DNA of 64,000 nt, from positions 3,950,671 through 4,014,670 of the forward strand of contig NZ_CP038493.1 of the NCBI RefSeq assembly GCF_004752005.1. Reading direction: 5' to 3'. The DNA is from Thalassotalea sp. HSM 43. GTDB taxonomy: Bacteria > Pseudomonadota > Gammaproteobacteria > Enterobacterales > Alteromonadaceae. A program made the translations under genes and the position numbers. Positions 35,627-45,769 of this stretch are shown here, one piece after another. Every line of letters starts with the position of its first letter. Position 1 is the stretch's first letter. The notes beneath the pieces were generated by a model. The model saw nothing but the letters and a program-made list of their open reading frames with translations, was not told the DNA's origin and did not search any database.

Positions 35627-36112
35627 TTACAAGCTGCGCAGATAGAGCCCCAATTCTGTCGAGTAGCCCATTGATTTGTGCTGTATTTGCTGTTGCTCAT
35701 CAAGCACATAGTAACTTGGATAAGCAGACACCTTATAAGCCTGTTTGACTTGCTGATTACCGAGCAATATGGGAAATTCTAGGCCCATACGCTCGACAAA
35801 CTGTTGTACTTCTTGTTTGTCTTTAAAGTCCAAAGCAACAGCAACAATATTGACGTCAGGATTACGCTGATAAAGGTTTTGTAAGTTATCCATACTAAAG
35901 CGACAAACAGAACACCATGGCGCAAAAAAGTAAATAATGGATGGATTGCTCGTATCGGCGACCAACAAATCCCTTGGCTGATAACTTAAATCAAGCAACT
36001 GAAAATTAGGTGTCTCTGAGCTATCGGCAGATAACATGCTGCTTTCTCTTACACAGGAAACCATGTTAAAGATGAGGACGACTATGACGATCTGTAAAAT
36101 AAAACTTTTCAA
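35627..36112 (-). CDS. Thioredoxin-like protein (TlpA/ResA type), membrane-anchored
   Basis: The 161-residue protein has a hydrophobic N-terminus (ILQIVIVVLIFNMVSC) that may be a lipoprotein signal (MVSC is a weak lipobox), then a thioredoxin fold with the active site APWCSVCRFS and the cis-Pro region VSAYPSYYVLDE. It likely works on periplasmic disulfides. The start is uncertain: TTG 36112 has no clear Shine-Dalgarno, and the first ATG lies inside the hydrophobic segment. Confidence 0.8.
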   Translation of the reverse strand: MKSFILQIVIVVLIFNMVSCVRESSMLSADSSETPNFQLLDLSYQPRDLLVADTSNPSIIYFFAPWCSVCRFSMDNLQNLYQRNPDVNIVAVALDFKDKQEVQQFVERMGLEFPILLGNQQVKQAYKVSAYPSYYVLDEQQQIQHKSMGYSTELGLYLRSL

Positions 36113-36264
36113 TGCTAGTTACACTTAAAAAACGAGTTGCTCTGTAATGATTTAGACCAAGTCTACCGAGAAAAGCTTTCAACTTCACGAGAAAATAGCC
36201 AACAACTTAGTAGCTAAATAATGGCCCTATGCCCTCGCCCTAAACCGACATCCAGGCCATGCAT

Positions 36265-36297
36265 ATAAAAAAAGCCGGCATACGCCAGCTTTTTTTG
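36265..36297 (-). terminator. Intrinsic terminator of the long GAPDH gene
   Basis: AGCCGGC and GCCAGCT form a stem with one mismatch; a seven-T run follows on the minus strand, about 20 bp after the stop. Confidence 0.85.
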
Positions 36298-36317
36298 CAT
36301 AACCATATTATATAAGG

Positions 36318-37763
36318 TTATTTTCTAGGTAAATTTAACACATTTACACCAGACATCTTGTTCATTACTTTTACAACCTGACAGCTGTAACCGAACTCGT
36401 TGTCGTACCATACGTAAAGAACAGCACGGTCGCCATCAACGATAGTGGCTTGCGAGTCAACCACACCAGCAAAGCGAGAACCAACTAAGTCAGACGATAC
36501 GATTTCAGTTGATGCGGTAAAGTCGATTTGCTCACGCAACGGTGAATCTAGTGATACACCACGAAGGTAGTCATTTAACTGTTCGCGTGTCGTCTCTTTG
36601 TCTAGATTCAAGTTCATGATCGCCATTGATACATTTGGCGTAGGTACGCGAATCGCATTACCAGTCAACTTACCGTGTAATTCAGGCAAGGCCTTTGAAA
36701 CAGCTTTCGCGGCACCGGTAGAGGTAATAACCATATTAAGTGGTGCACTACGACCACGGCGTTCTTTACTATGGTAATTATCAATTAGATTTTGGTCATT
36801 GGTGTATGAATGTACGGTTTCAACGTGACCATTCTTAATTCCAAACTCATCGTTTAGCGCTTTTAGCGTCGGTGTAATCGCATTTGTGGTACACGATGCT
36901 GCAGAGATAATCGTGTCATCATCAGCGATCATGTTGTGGTTAACACCGTAAACAACGTTCTTAATGTCACCTTTGGCCGGCGCAGTAAGAAGTACTTTGC
37001 TAACACCTTTGGACTCAAGATGTTGGCCAAGACCTGCTTCATCCGTCCAAATACCGGTATTATCGACAACTAAGGCATTTTCAATACCAAATTCAGTGTA
37101 ATCAATCTCAGCTGGAGATTTTGCGTAGATAACTTTGATGTATGCACCGTTAGCACGGATAACACCTTGCTCTTCATCTACAGAGATGCTGCCATTGAAC
37201 GCACCGTGAATTGAGTCACGACGCAATAGCGAGGCACGCTTTTCAAGATCACCTTTTTTACCTGGACGAATAACAATCGCACGAAGACGTAAGTTCGCCA
37301 TAGGACCAGTGCGATCAATTAATAGACGCGCTAGGATACGACCGATACGACCGAAACCGTATAACACCACATCTCTAGGTTGAGAAATGCCTTGCTCTTT
37401 TAGTGGTGCAAGCTCTTTTTCTAAATACTGCTCAACAGTTAAACCGTTAGCACCACCTAGAAACAGGTAACGATACGCTAATTTACCAATATCGATATTC
37501 GCTGGGTGCAAATCCATTTTGCTTAACGCTTCAAGGAACGGCAAACTTTCACGTAGACGCAATTTGCTTTCTTCGTGAATGCCCACAGATTTGTGTGCCT
37601 TGATGATGTCAATCGCTGACGCATTTACCAAAGGACGACCATAAACTGATACTTCAACGCCGAAATTGCGGTACAACTGACCGATGATCGGTTGCATTCT
37701 TTCAGCGAAATCCTGACGTTCTTGCCAGCTTTTTTGATAAATTTCCTCGTGTTGAGAAGTCAT
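36318..37763 (-). CDS. Glyceraldehyde-3-phosphate dehydrogenase, long form
   Basis: The 481-residue protein carries about 125 extra N-terminal residues (helical, with FGVEVSVYGRPLVNAS and YRYLFLGGANGLTVEQYL) before a GAPDH core: VVLYGFGRIGRILARLLID for NAD(P) binding, catalytic Cys in SAASCTTNAITP, His in VETVHSYTNDQNLID and RFAGVVDSQATIV. It differs from the GapA encoded 2.6 kb away (HATTATQK). The HSYTND motif and length place it in a group that may favour the gluconeogenic direction or NADP; that role is inferred. ATG 37763 has AAGG upstream. Confidence 0.88.
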   Translation of the reverse strand: MTSQHEEIYQKSWQERQDFAERMQPIIGQLYRNFGVEVSVYGRPLVNASAIDIIKAHKSVGIHEESKLRLRESLPFLEALSKMDLHPANIDIGKLAYRYLFLGGANGLTVEQYLEKELAPLKEQGISQPRDVVLYGFGRIGRILARLLIDRTGPMANLRLRAIVIRPGKKGDLEKRASLLRRDSIHGAFNGSISVDEEQGVIRANGAYIKVIYAKSPAEIDYTEFGIENALVVDNTGIWTDEAGLGQHLESKGVSKVLLTAPAKGDIKNVVYGVNHNMIADDDTIISAASCTTNAITPTLKALNDEFGIKNGHVETVHSYTNDQNLIDNYHSKERRGRSAPLNMVITSTGAAKAVSKALPELHGKLTGNAIRVPTPNVSMAIMNLNLDKETTREQLNDYLRGVSLDSPLREQIDFTASTEIVSSDLVGSRFAGVVDSQATIVDGDRAVLYVWYDNEFGYSCQVVKVMNKMSGVNVLNLPRK

Positions 37764-38110
37764 TACGTTACCTTTTAATGTTGTAATAAAGTTGGATTCA
37801 GCACCCCGTGAGTTATTTATTAGAACGCAGTGCTTTAAAAATCGCGGCTATTGTAATTGAACTTGAAACTTTTCTCTACCACTTACAAAACGAAAATTAA
37901 AATTATTTAAAGAGAAAATGAAAAGATCAATTTACAGCAATTTTTTATAATAAAAATTAGTTAGTTAACAAACACAATAACAAACAGCAGCACTCAAGCG
38001 CTAGTACCGATATTGGTTTTAAAGGTTGTTGCAATGGGTGTTATGGTTAGTTGTTGCGGTTAGTTGTTAAGGAATGTCGTTATAGAACGTTGTTCTAGCA
38101 CGCTGTTTTT
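37764..38110. other. Non-coding gap between msrB and the long GAPDH gene
   Basis: No ORF here looks real. It contains a half-conserved HexR-like motif TTGTAATTG... (37851-37867), two copies of GGTTAGTTGTT (38045-38055 and 38058-38068) and a perfect palindrome TAGAAC-GTT-GTTCTA (38083-38097). The last may act in the msrB 3' region; it has no T-run. Confidence 0.4.
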
Positions 38111-38497
38111 TTAATCGTCACTGGACGGTGTAAAACTAAGACTTAGTGAGTTGACGCAATAACGACGGAAAGTAGGTTCAGGGCCATCATCAAATACATG
38201 GCCTAAATGTGAATCGCATTGCTGACATTTTATTTCAACACGAACCATATTGTGGGAATGATCGTCTTTGTACAGTATGGCGTTTTCGATAGCCTGATAA
38301 AAACTCGGCCAGCCACAATGTGATTGAAATTTATGTTGAGAAGAAAACAGTGCCGATTGGCAGCAGGCACAATGATAGTTGCCAGCTAACCAATGATCAT
38401 AATACTTACCGGAATAAGGGGCTTCAGTCGCCCCGAGTCGACAAACCTGATAGGCATCGTCTGACAAAGTCTCTTTGTACTTATCATCGGATGCCAT
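38111..38497 (-). CDS. msrB: Peptide-methionine (R)-S-oxide reductase
   Basis: The 128-residue MsrB repairs methionine-R-sulfoxide in proteins. Both structural zinc CxxC pairs are visible (HCACCQSALF, KCQQCDSHLGHVF), with GWPSFYQ, and the catalytic Cys in RRYCVNSLSL. A resolving Cys is not obvious. It lies 18 bp after gnd and has a strong GGAG Shine-Dalgarno, so it is probably co-transcribed with gnd. Confidence 0.95.
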   Translation of the reverse strand: MASDDKYKETLSDDAYQVCRLGATEAPYSGKYYDHWLAGNYHCACCQSALFSSQHKFQSHCGWPSFYQAIENAILYKDDHSHNMVRVEIKCQQCDSHLGHVFDDGPEPTFRRYCVNSLSLSFTPSSDD

Positions 38498-38515
38498 GTT
38501 TATCTCCTAACCCCG

Positions 38516-40042
38516 TTAGATTTTGCGAATTGGACGCCCTGCTTCGGTCCATTCTACGTGGAATTTATGATTTTCAGGCTTATCAAGTCGACGGAACGTA
38601 TGCGCACCGAAGTAATCGCGTTGGCCTTGCAATAAATTCGCTGGAAGCACGGCACTGCGCATTGAATCGTAATAACTTAATGAAGCAGAAATTGCACCAA
38701 TTGGTATGCCTATCATAGTGGCACGAGCCACAGCTAAACGCCAATTTTGTTGATAGTTACTCAATTGCTCAGCAAAAAAGTCATCAAGCAGTACATTTTC
38801 TAGTTTGTGATTACGTTCAAAAGCATCGGTGATCGATTGTAAAAATCTTGCTCGGATAATACAGCCTGAGCGCCAAATTTTGGCGATAGAGGCAAAGTTC
38901 AGATCCCAGTTTTGTTCAACACTTGCTAACTTCATTAACTGGAAGCCTTGTGCATAGGCACAAATCTTGGCGCAATATAATGCATCATGCAGTTGCACAA
39001 TAATGTCTTGTTTCTCGTCTTCACTGATTGTCACACTTGCTGGCGGTGACAATTTTTGTGAGGTTTCACCACGCAAATCTTTAAAAGATGAAATAGATCG
39101 AGCATAAACCGCTTGTGAGATTGTTGGTGCTGGGCAACCAACTTCTAATGAGCTCACTGCTGTCCACAAACCCGTTCCTTTTTGACCGGCTTTATCTAAA
39201 ATCAAATCAACTAAGTGTTTGCCTGTTTCGGCATCTTTATGACGCAGTACTTCAACGGAAATTTCCATCAGGTAACTATCCAGTACACCTTCATTCCATT
39301 GTGCAAAAATATCGGCAATTTGCTCACAATCTAACCCTAGACCTTCACGCAATACGTGATAAGCTTCACAGATCATTTGCATATCGGCGTATTCTATACC
39401 GTTATGTACCATTTTCACGTAGTGACCAGCACCGGCAGGACCAATGTAATCGGCACACGGTTCGCCGTGTTCAATAATCTCACCTGGCTTAGTTCGCTCA
39501 AGCGGTTTACCTGTTTCGGCGTCTACTTTAGCGGCAATTGCGCTCCAAATAGGCTTAACGCGAGTCCACGCATAGGCTGAACCGCTTGGCATGAGTGCCG
39601 GGCCGAAACGAGCCCCCACTTCGCCACCTGAAACGGCAGAAGAGAAGAATATAAAGTTTTCTTTATATTTAGTTTCTCGTTCAACGGTGTCTGTCCACAA
39701 ACTATTACCCGTATCGATAACAATGTCATCTGGGTGAATGCCAGCTCCGATTAAGTTTTGACACACTTGATCAACCACCGCACCCGCTGGTACTGATAAG
39801 ACAATCAAATGAGGGGATTTTAGTTGAGACAACAATTCGGTATACGAAGAGCAGCCGACTACACGAGGGTCACCTGTTTTGTTCTCTGCAACGTCTTGAG
39901 CCATAGCTGCGGCGACTTTTTCAGAGTCCAAATCAAAAGCAGCAATCTTGTAACCATTGTCAGCAAGATTCAGTACCAGGTTCTTACCCATGACACCTAA
40001 TCCAACAAAACCGATGTCACACTTGTGAGTGTTATCAGACAT
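38516..40042 (-). CDS. gnd: 6-phosphogluconate dehydrogenase, decarboxylating
   Basis: The 508-residue enzyme converts 6-phosphogluconate to ribulose 5-phosphate and NADPH. It shows the nucleotide fold IGFVGLGVMGKNLVLNLADNG, the substrate region SAVSGGEVGARFGPALMPSG, GAGHYVKMVHNGIEYADMQ with catalytic Lys and His, and DKAGQKGTGLWTA. An ATG five codons upstream (40057) exists, but GGAA is well placed for 40042. Together with zwf and pgl it forms the oxidative pentose phosphate route. Confidence 0.95.
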   Translation of the reverse strand: MSDNTHKCDIGFVGLGVMGKNLVLNLADNGYKIAAFDLDSEKVAAAMAQDVAENKTGDPRVVGCSSYTELLSQLKSPHLIVLSVPAGAVVDQVCQNLIGAGIHPDDIVIDTGNSLWTDTVERETKYKENFIFFSSAVSGGEVGARFGPALMPSGSAYAWTRVKPIWSAIAAKVDAETGKPLERTKPGEIIEHGEPCADYIGPAGAGHYVKMVHNGIEYADMQMICEAYHVLREGLGLDCEQIADIFAQWNEGVLDSYLMEISVEVLRHKDAETGKHLVDLILDKAGQKGTGLWTAVSSLEVGCPAPTISQAVYARSISSFKDLRGETSQKLSPPASVTISEDEKQDIIVQLHDALYCAKICAYAQGFQLMKLASVEQNWDLNFASIAKIWRSGCIIRARFLQSITDAFERNHKLENVLLDDFFAEQLSNYQQNWRLAVARATMIGIPIGAISASLSYYDSMRSAVLPANLLQGQRDYFGAHTFRRLDKPENHKFHVEWTEAGRPIRKI

Positions 40043-40217
40043 ATAGATAGTTTCCATATATGAAGCGAATATAAGCTGTGATCGTCGTTCAATTACGCAA
40101 ACGACAAGTCAATAAACGTTATCTCTCATAACGTCATAGTTCGACTATACTAGTAGCTTAGCAAACCTTCGCAATTGACGTGTAAAATTGGCGCGTATTG
40201 TGCCACAAAGCGTAGCA

Positions 40218-40236
40218 CTTTGTAATAATTACAAAG
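40218..40236. promoter_or_regulatory. 19-bp perfect palindrome between gnd and gapA (HexR-like)
   Basis: CTTTGTAAT-A-ATTACAAAG is perfectly symmetrical. It contains TTGT-N7-ACAA, the form described for Pseudomonas HexR sites, but is two bases shorter than the TTGTAAT-N3-ATTACAA form seen upstream of zwf. It lies between the divergent genes gnd and gapA. Confidence 0.5.
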
Positions 40237-40258
40237 AACTTTTTATAAAATCTAATAA

Positions 40259-41356
<1,098 letters not shown>

Positions 41357-41381
41357 ACGCATCACCTAAACCGCAAATACC

Positions 41382-41412
41382 AAAAAGGGTGATTTATATC
41401 ACCCTTTTTTTG
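41382..41412 (+). terminator. Intrinsic terminator of gapA
   Basis: AAAAAGGGTGAT and ATCACCCTTTTT form a 12-bp stem ending in a long T-run, about 25 bp after the stop. Confidence 0.92.
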
Positions 41413-41563
41413 TGTCTCTTATACATTTTTATGATGTTCCTCTGTTGGCTCTTTTCAGGACTATTTGTTACCTCAACCGAGCTAACGTCGCTTGATATAT
41501 TACCTTTGCCACTTAAGTGCCGGATTATTGGCTTATGCTTAGCCGTTCGTTGACGGTAACCGC

Positions 41564-42091
41564 TTATGCATCAAAAAAGCGCCTTACTTGCTCTACCGGC
41601 ATATGATCACCTTCATCCTTGCCATGATACATGGTGATGATATCGCCCTTTTCATCAATAAGTACCGCTAATGGCATAGATAACATGCGTCGTGACAACT
41701 CAACAGGAAAATAGCCGTGGGCTATGCCAGATACCACGCTCTTAAAGCGCCGGAAAAAGGCAGTAAAAAATCCGCGCCAAGACTTTTTAACACCAAACAA
41801 GTGATAATAAACGCGAAATTCGTCAGCAACGATAGGAAACACTTGCATGTGTTTACGGGATTGTTTGCGCAGATGATCGAGTTCGGACTCAAACACAGCG
41901 ACCACATGGACGCGACTGCCCATCTCTTCTTTTAGCTTGGTAAGTTTTTCCAAATATAAGTGGCCAAGCGGGCAACTTGCAAATGGAAAAAAGCTTAATA
42001 AGTACTTTTTACCTTCTAATACGTCATTACTAAATTGGGTGCCATTGACGGTTGGCAGACTCACTTTTGGAACATGTTGACCTGTATGCAT
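41564..42091 (-). CDS. Peroxiredoxin-like (AhpC/TSA fold) protein with an altered active site
   Basis: The 175-residue protein has the thioredoxin-like peroxiredoxin layout: VPKVSLPTVNGTQFS, the active-site loop LLSFFPFASCPLGHLYLEKL, VVAVFESELDHLRK and PLAVLIDEKGDIITMYHG. Its single Cys stands where a peroxiredoxin has Thr or where Prx-like2 proteins have the first Cys of CxxC; the following Cys is Gly (CPLG). A normal two-Cys cycle is therefore impossible. It might use a one-Cys mechanism or not be a peroxidase. Monocistronic. Confidence 0.78.
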   Translation of the reverse strand: MHTGQHVPKVSLPTVNGTQFSNDVLEGKKYLLSFFPFASCPLGHLYLEKLTKLKEEMGSRVHVVAVFESELDHLRKQSRKHMQVFPIVADEFRVYYHLFGVKKSWRGFFTAFFRRFKSVVSGIAHGYFPVELSRRMLSMPLAVLIDEKGDIITMYHGKDEGDHMPVEQVRRFFDA

Positions 42092-42202
42092 AATACCACC
42101 CCGTGAAAATTAAACGTGAACGGAGTCAGCTAAAGCTTAGCTTAAATACGCCAAATCACCCGTTTTTAAAGGCTTTTAGGATTCAGACAATATCGCACAT
42201 AC

Positions 42203-42228
42203 AAAAAAAGGCCCCATAAGAGGGGCCT
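42203..42228 (-). terminator. Intrinsic terminator of the sulfatase gene
   Basis: AGGCCCC and GGGGCCT form a GC-rich stem; a seven-T run follows on the minus strand, about 30 bp after the stop. Confidence 0.9.
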
Positions 42229-42259
42229 AATACAAGTGCTCGCTTGTGTCGCTGTCGCG

Positions 42260-43846
42260 TTACTTATATGACGCGTTTTGCCAAATTTGCATCTTTTCAA
42301 CCACGGTATTAAAGGTCCAATCACCTGGTACCTGCGTCGGTGGATATTCTTCGAACGTTTGTAAGAATTGAATCACTTCCGTTGCTGCTGGAGCCATCAT
42401 GTACATGTGCTCAGCCCACCACTTGGTATATAAGCCTGAATCATGTGGTGCACTTTCATATGGGTCTTGGCGTAAATTCACAATCAATGGTGCACGACGC
42501 TCAATAAACGGACAGGTCCAAACATCCATACCATGGCATTTTTGTTCAAGGAATAAGAACTTCCAATCGTGGACACGAATACCGGCAACTTGACCGCCAT
42601 CGGTAACGTAAACAAAGTTCTTACGTGGCCAGTCAGGGTTATTGTCGGCAACCGTATTCTTACCTTCGATTAATGCCGGTAGTAAATTATAACCATCTAA
42701 GTGATTGCGATAATTACGACCAATAAGTTCTTTGCCCTGTTTTAACTCTTCTTTAATGTTGGCGTTACCCGCCGCTGCTAATAGAGTTGGTGCCCAATCA
42801 TTATGAGATGCCATTTCATTTACTATTTGTCCTGCTGGAATTTTAGCCGGCCAACGAACCATAGCGGGCACCCTAAAACCGCCTTCCCATGTGGTGTTTT
42901 TCTCGCCACGATAACGTACTGTACCGCCATCAGGCCAAGTTAGTTTTTCCGCACCATTATCGGTTGAGTACATAACGATAGTATTGTCAGCAATGCCTAA
43001 GTCATCTAATTTATCCAGTAATTGACCTACATGACCATCATGCTCGACCAAACCGTCACCGTATAGGCCACCGCGCTTTGATAAACCAACAGATTCTGGT
43101 TTTAAGTGTGTCCAAACGTGCATACGTGTAGCGTTAAACCAAACAAAAAATGGTTTCTTTTGTGCATGCGCTTTATCAATAAACTTCATCGTTGCCGCTA
43201 GAAACTCTTCATCTACTGTTTCCATGCGTTTTTTGGTTAACGGGCCAGTATCTTCAATCTTACCGTCTGCATAGGAATGAATAACACCTCGAGGCGAGAA
43301 ACGCTTTTTCTGAGCCGCTGACATAAACTTGTCATAATCAACATTTTCAGGCTCTTCTTCGGCATTTAGGTGATACAAATTACCAAAGAACTCATCAAAA
43401 CCATGATTGGTCGGCAAATGCTCATCTTGATCACCAAAGTGATTTTTACCAAATTGACCGGTCATATAGCCCATAGGTTTTAACATCGCTGCAATGGTAG
43501 CATCACGCTCGCGCATGCCCTCTTTCGCCCCAGGCAAACCAACTTTTGTTAAGCCTGTGCGCATAGGGTGTTGGCCGGTTATAAAGGCTGCTCGGCCTGC
43601 CGTACAGGAATTTTCGCCATAGTAATCAGTAAAAATAGCGCCTTCTTTGGCGATTCTATCGATATTTGGCGTCATATGCCCTGCTTGCCCCATACTGTAG
43701 GCACTGAGGTTGTCCATTCCGATATCATCTCCCCAAATAGCGAGGATGTTCGGACGACTGGTGTCCGTGGTTGCCATGGCAACGCTGGACATGGCCAATA
43801 AGCCAAATCCGACCGCCAACTTGCTTACTTGTTTACTAAACGACAT
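42260..43846 (-). CDS. Secreted sulfatase (arylsulfatase family)
   Basis: The 528-residue enzyme has a signal peptide (LAVGFGLLAMSSVAMA/TTD) and the type I sulfatase fold: RPNILAIWGDDIGMDNLS with metal-binding Asp residues, the formylglycine motif ENSCTAGRAAFITGQ (CxAxR rather than CxPxR), GKNHFGD, and MYSTDNGAEKLTWPDGG. CxAxR is an accepted variant for formylglycine formation. The maturation enzyme is not in the window. Likely releases sulfate from sulfated algal sugars or aryl esters; the substrate is unknown. The divergent LysR gene may control it. Confidence 0.9.
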   Translation of the reverse strand: MSFSKQVSKLAVGFGLLAMSSVAMATTDTSRPNILAIWGDDIGMDNLSAYSMGQAGHMTPNIDRIAKEGAIFTDYYGENSCTAGRAAFITGQHPMRTGLTKVGLPGAKEGMRERDATIAAMLKPMGYMTGQFGKNHFGDQDEHLPTNHGFDEFFGNLYHLNAEEEPENVDYDKFMSAAQKKRFSPRGVIHSYADGKIEDTGPLTKKRMETVDEEFLAATMKFIDKAHAQKKPFFVWFNATRMHVWTHLKPESVGLSKRGGLYGDGLVEHDGHVGQLLDKLDDLGIADNTIVMYSTDNGAEKLTWPDGGTVRYRGEKNTTWEGGFRVPAMVRWPAKIPAGQIVNEMASHNDWAPTLLAAAGNANIKEELKQGKELIGRNYRNHLDGYNLLPALIEGKNTVADNNPDWPRKNFVYVTDGGQVAGIRVHDWKFLFLEQKCHGMDVWTCPFIERRAPLIVNLRQDPYESAPHDSGLYTKWWAEHMYMMAPAATEVIQFLQTFEEYPPTQVPGDWTFNTVVEKMQIWQNASYK

Positions 43847-43951
43847 AAAAATACCCTTTTGTAAATTTGCCTAAATAAATACAACAATTAATTTGCTGGC
43901 TATTTTAGGTAGATAAAAGGCTTTTTTGAAATGAAAGAAATGCACACGAGC

Positions 43952-43966
43952 ATGAATCAAATTCAT
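43952..43966. promoter_or_regulatory. Candidate LysR operator between sulfatase and regulator genes
   Basis: ATGAAT-CAA-ATTCAT is a perfect 6-3-6 inverted repeat that contains a T-N11-A core, the LysR-type box. It lies in the 261-bp divergent gap, which holds no other clear signal. Confidence 0.45.
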
Positions 43967-44107
43967 ACTAACTTCTGTCCATAGCATAAGTAGTGCTATT
44001 TAACGCCATAAATTGCGCTGCATTAGCAATAACCCGTTATATTTAATTAACTAGGTTAATAGTGTTGAATAAATTAGTCTCTTTGGAATAACAGCATAGG
44101 AGTCGCT

Positions 44108-45040
44108 ATGGACAATATACGCCGTGTTGATTTAAATCTTTTAGGCATTCTTTCGGTTTTGTTAAAGGAACAAAACCTTACACGTGCTGCAGAAAACCTA
44201 GGCATGACACAGTCAGCCGTTTCCCATGCACTAAAACGTTTACGTGCGCTATACAATGATCCTTTGTTTGAACGTAAGTCTGGAAAAATGAAACCGACGG
44301 CAAAAGCGCAAGCATTAGGCCCTAGAATTGAATATATAATTAATGAAATAAAAACCACCTTACCGACCCCATCGTCGCCTAACCCTGCCGACTTTAACAC
44401 CCACTTTCGCATTAACATTCAAATTATTGGTCATACGCTAATTACCAACAAACTGATTGAACGCGTGTCAAAACAGGCGCCAAACGTAACCATTACCCTT
44501 ACCACGGCAAACGCCAAGAATACCGACATGATGCTTAAAAACAGAGAGCTGGATATCGTCATTCAGCCGTTTAAGATGGCAGATGTCGGTTGTCATTCAA
44601 AAACAATTTATGCTGATAACATTGTCGTTGTGGCAAGAAAGGATCACCCAAGATTAAGTCAACTCGATGCCATTACCCTAGAAGACTACTTAGCCGAGTC
44701 GCACGCGGTTATGCTACCGATGGAAGATAATATCTACCCTTTGGCAGCTCTGACCGATGATTTTAGTGGTAACCGAAAGGTTCGCTACCAAAGTGAGAAT
44801 ATGCAGGACGTATTGCGCATTGTCGCCGTCACCGATTATCTTTGCGTCGTTCCTGAGTTTATATTAGCGAGTGCAACCAATCGCCAGGACTATCTATTTT
44901 TTAGACCGCCATTTGGACAACAGCGCACTTATGACATTTATATGTGTTGGTATTGGGGAACCGAGCATTTCCATGATCATCGCTGGCTACGACAAATGAT
45001 TGTTGATATTAGCTCTGAGCAGCAACATACCTTGGACTAA
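44108..45040 (+). CDS. LysR family transcriptional regulator
   Basis: The 310-residue protein starts with a LysR helix-turn-helix (VDLNLLGILSVLLKEQNLTRAAENLGMTQSAVSHALKRLRALYNDPLFER) and continues with a periplasmic-binding-like effector domain. The DLNLL and LFERKSGKMKPT segments are typical of the NodD/LeuO-like branch. Divergent orientation to the sulfatase gene suggests regulation of that gene. ATG 44108 has AGGAG seven bases upstream. Confidence 0.93.
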   Translation: MDNIRRVDLNLLGILSVLLKEQNLTRAAENLGMTQSAVSHALKRLRALYNDPLFERKSGKMKPTAKAQALGPRIEYIINEIKTTLPTPSSPNPADFNTHFRINIQIIGHTLITNKLIERVSKQAPNVTITLTTANAKNTDMMLKNRELDIVIQPFKMADVGCHSKTIYADNIVVVARKDHPRLSQLDAITLEDYLAESHAVMLPMEDNIYPLAALTDDFSGNRKVRYQSENMQDVLRIVAVTDYLCVVPEFILASATNRQDYLFFRPPFGQQRTYDIYMCWYWGTEHFHDHRWLRQMIVDISSEQQHTLD

Positions 45041-45055
45041 GGTGAATTCTCGCCA

Positions 45056-45087
45056 TAAAAAAACCGGTGACAATAAACCACCGGTTG
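45056..45087 (-). terminator. Intrinsic terminator of the zwf-pgl-edd-glk-eda operon
   Basis: AACCGGTG and CACCGGTT form an 8-bp stem; on the minus strand a seven-T run follows, 26 bp after the eda stop. It may also end LysR transcription weakly. Confidence 0.88.
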
Positions 45088-45112
45088 TTCATGTCGAACT
45101 AGCGCTGCGCTG

Positions 45113-45769
45113 TTAAACAAATTGCTTCGATGCTTCAACAGCCGCTTTAGTAATTTCGGTAATACGATGCCAATCTTTATTCGCTACCGCATCGTCTGGC
45201 ACCAACCAAGAACCACCAATACAAGCAACATTTTTCAGGCTTAAGTAATTGCCCATATTGTCTTGATTAATGCCACCTGTTGGGCAAAACGTAATATTAG
45301 GAAACGGTCCAGAAATAGATTTGATCGCCTTAGCTCCACCAATCGCTTCTGCAGGGAAGAATTTGAAGTGATCATAACCGCAATCGATACCCGTCATCAA
45401 CTCTGAAATCGATGCGATACCTGGGATTAATGGCACGGTAGATGCTTTTGCCGCTTCTAACAATTCTTTCGTTAAACCTGGGCTTATCGCAAACTTTGCA
45501 CCAGCATCAACAACTTGTTGAAAGGTCTCAGGGTTAGTCACGGTGCCCGCGCCAACCATCGCACTCGGTATTTTACTGGCGATTTCTGAGATAACCTGCA
45601 AAGCGTTATCGGTTCGCAGGGTCACTTCCAAAACGTTGATGCCACCGGCAATCAATGCGTTGGCAATAGGTACTGCGTCTTCAATGTTTTCAATAACCAA
45701 CACTGGAACAATGGGTCCCATGGCAAAGATTTCTTGTGGCTGAGTTTGCCAATTAGTCGTTACAGTCAT
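45113..45769 (-). CDS. eda: KDPG/KHG aldolase
   Basis: The 218-residue class I aldolase splits 2-keto-3-deoxy-6-phosphogluconate into pyruvate and glyceraldehyde 3-phosphate. It shows VPVLVIENIEDAVPIANALI, GGINVLEVTLRTDNAL with the active-site Glu, GAGTVTNPE, AKFAISPG, the Schiff-base Lys in YDHFKFFPAEAIGG and CPTGGI. It overlaps glk by 4 bp (ATGA). Last gene of the Entner-Doudoroff operon. Confidence 0.96.
   Translation of the reverse strand: MTVTTNWQTQPQEIFAMGPIVPVLVIENIEDAVPIANALIAGGINVLEVTLRTDNALQVISEIASKIPSAMVGAGTVTNPETFQQVVDAGAKFAISPGLTKELLEAAKASTVPLIPGIASISELMTGIDCGYDHFKFFPAEAIGGAKAIKSISGPFPNITFCPTGGINQDNMGNYLSLKNVACIGGSWLVPDDAVANKDWHRITEITKAAVEASKQFV

Noticed and set aside
37851..37867. 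HexR operator in front of the long GAPDH gene
   Set aside because: Only the left half (TTGTAATT) matches; the right half has 5 of 8 bases, too weak to call as a site.
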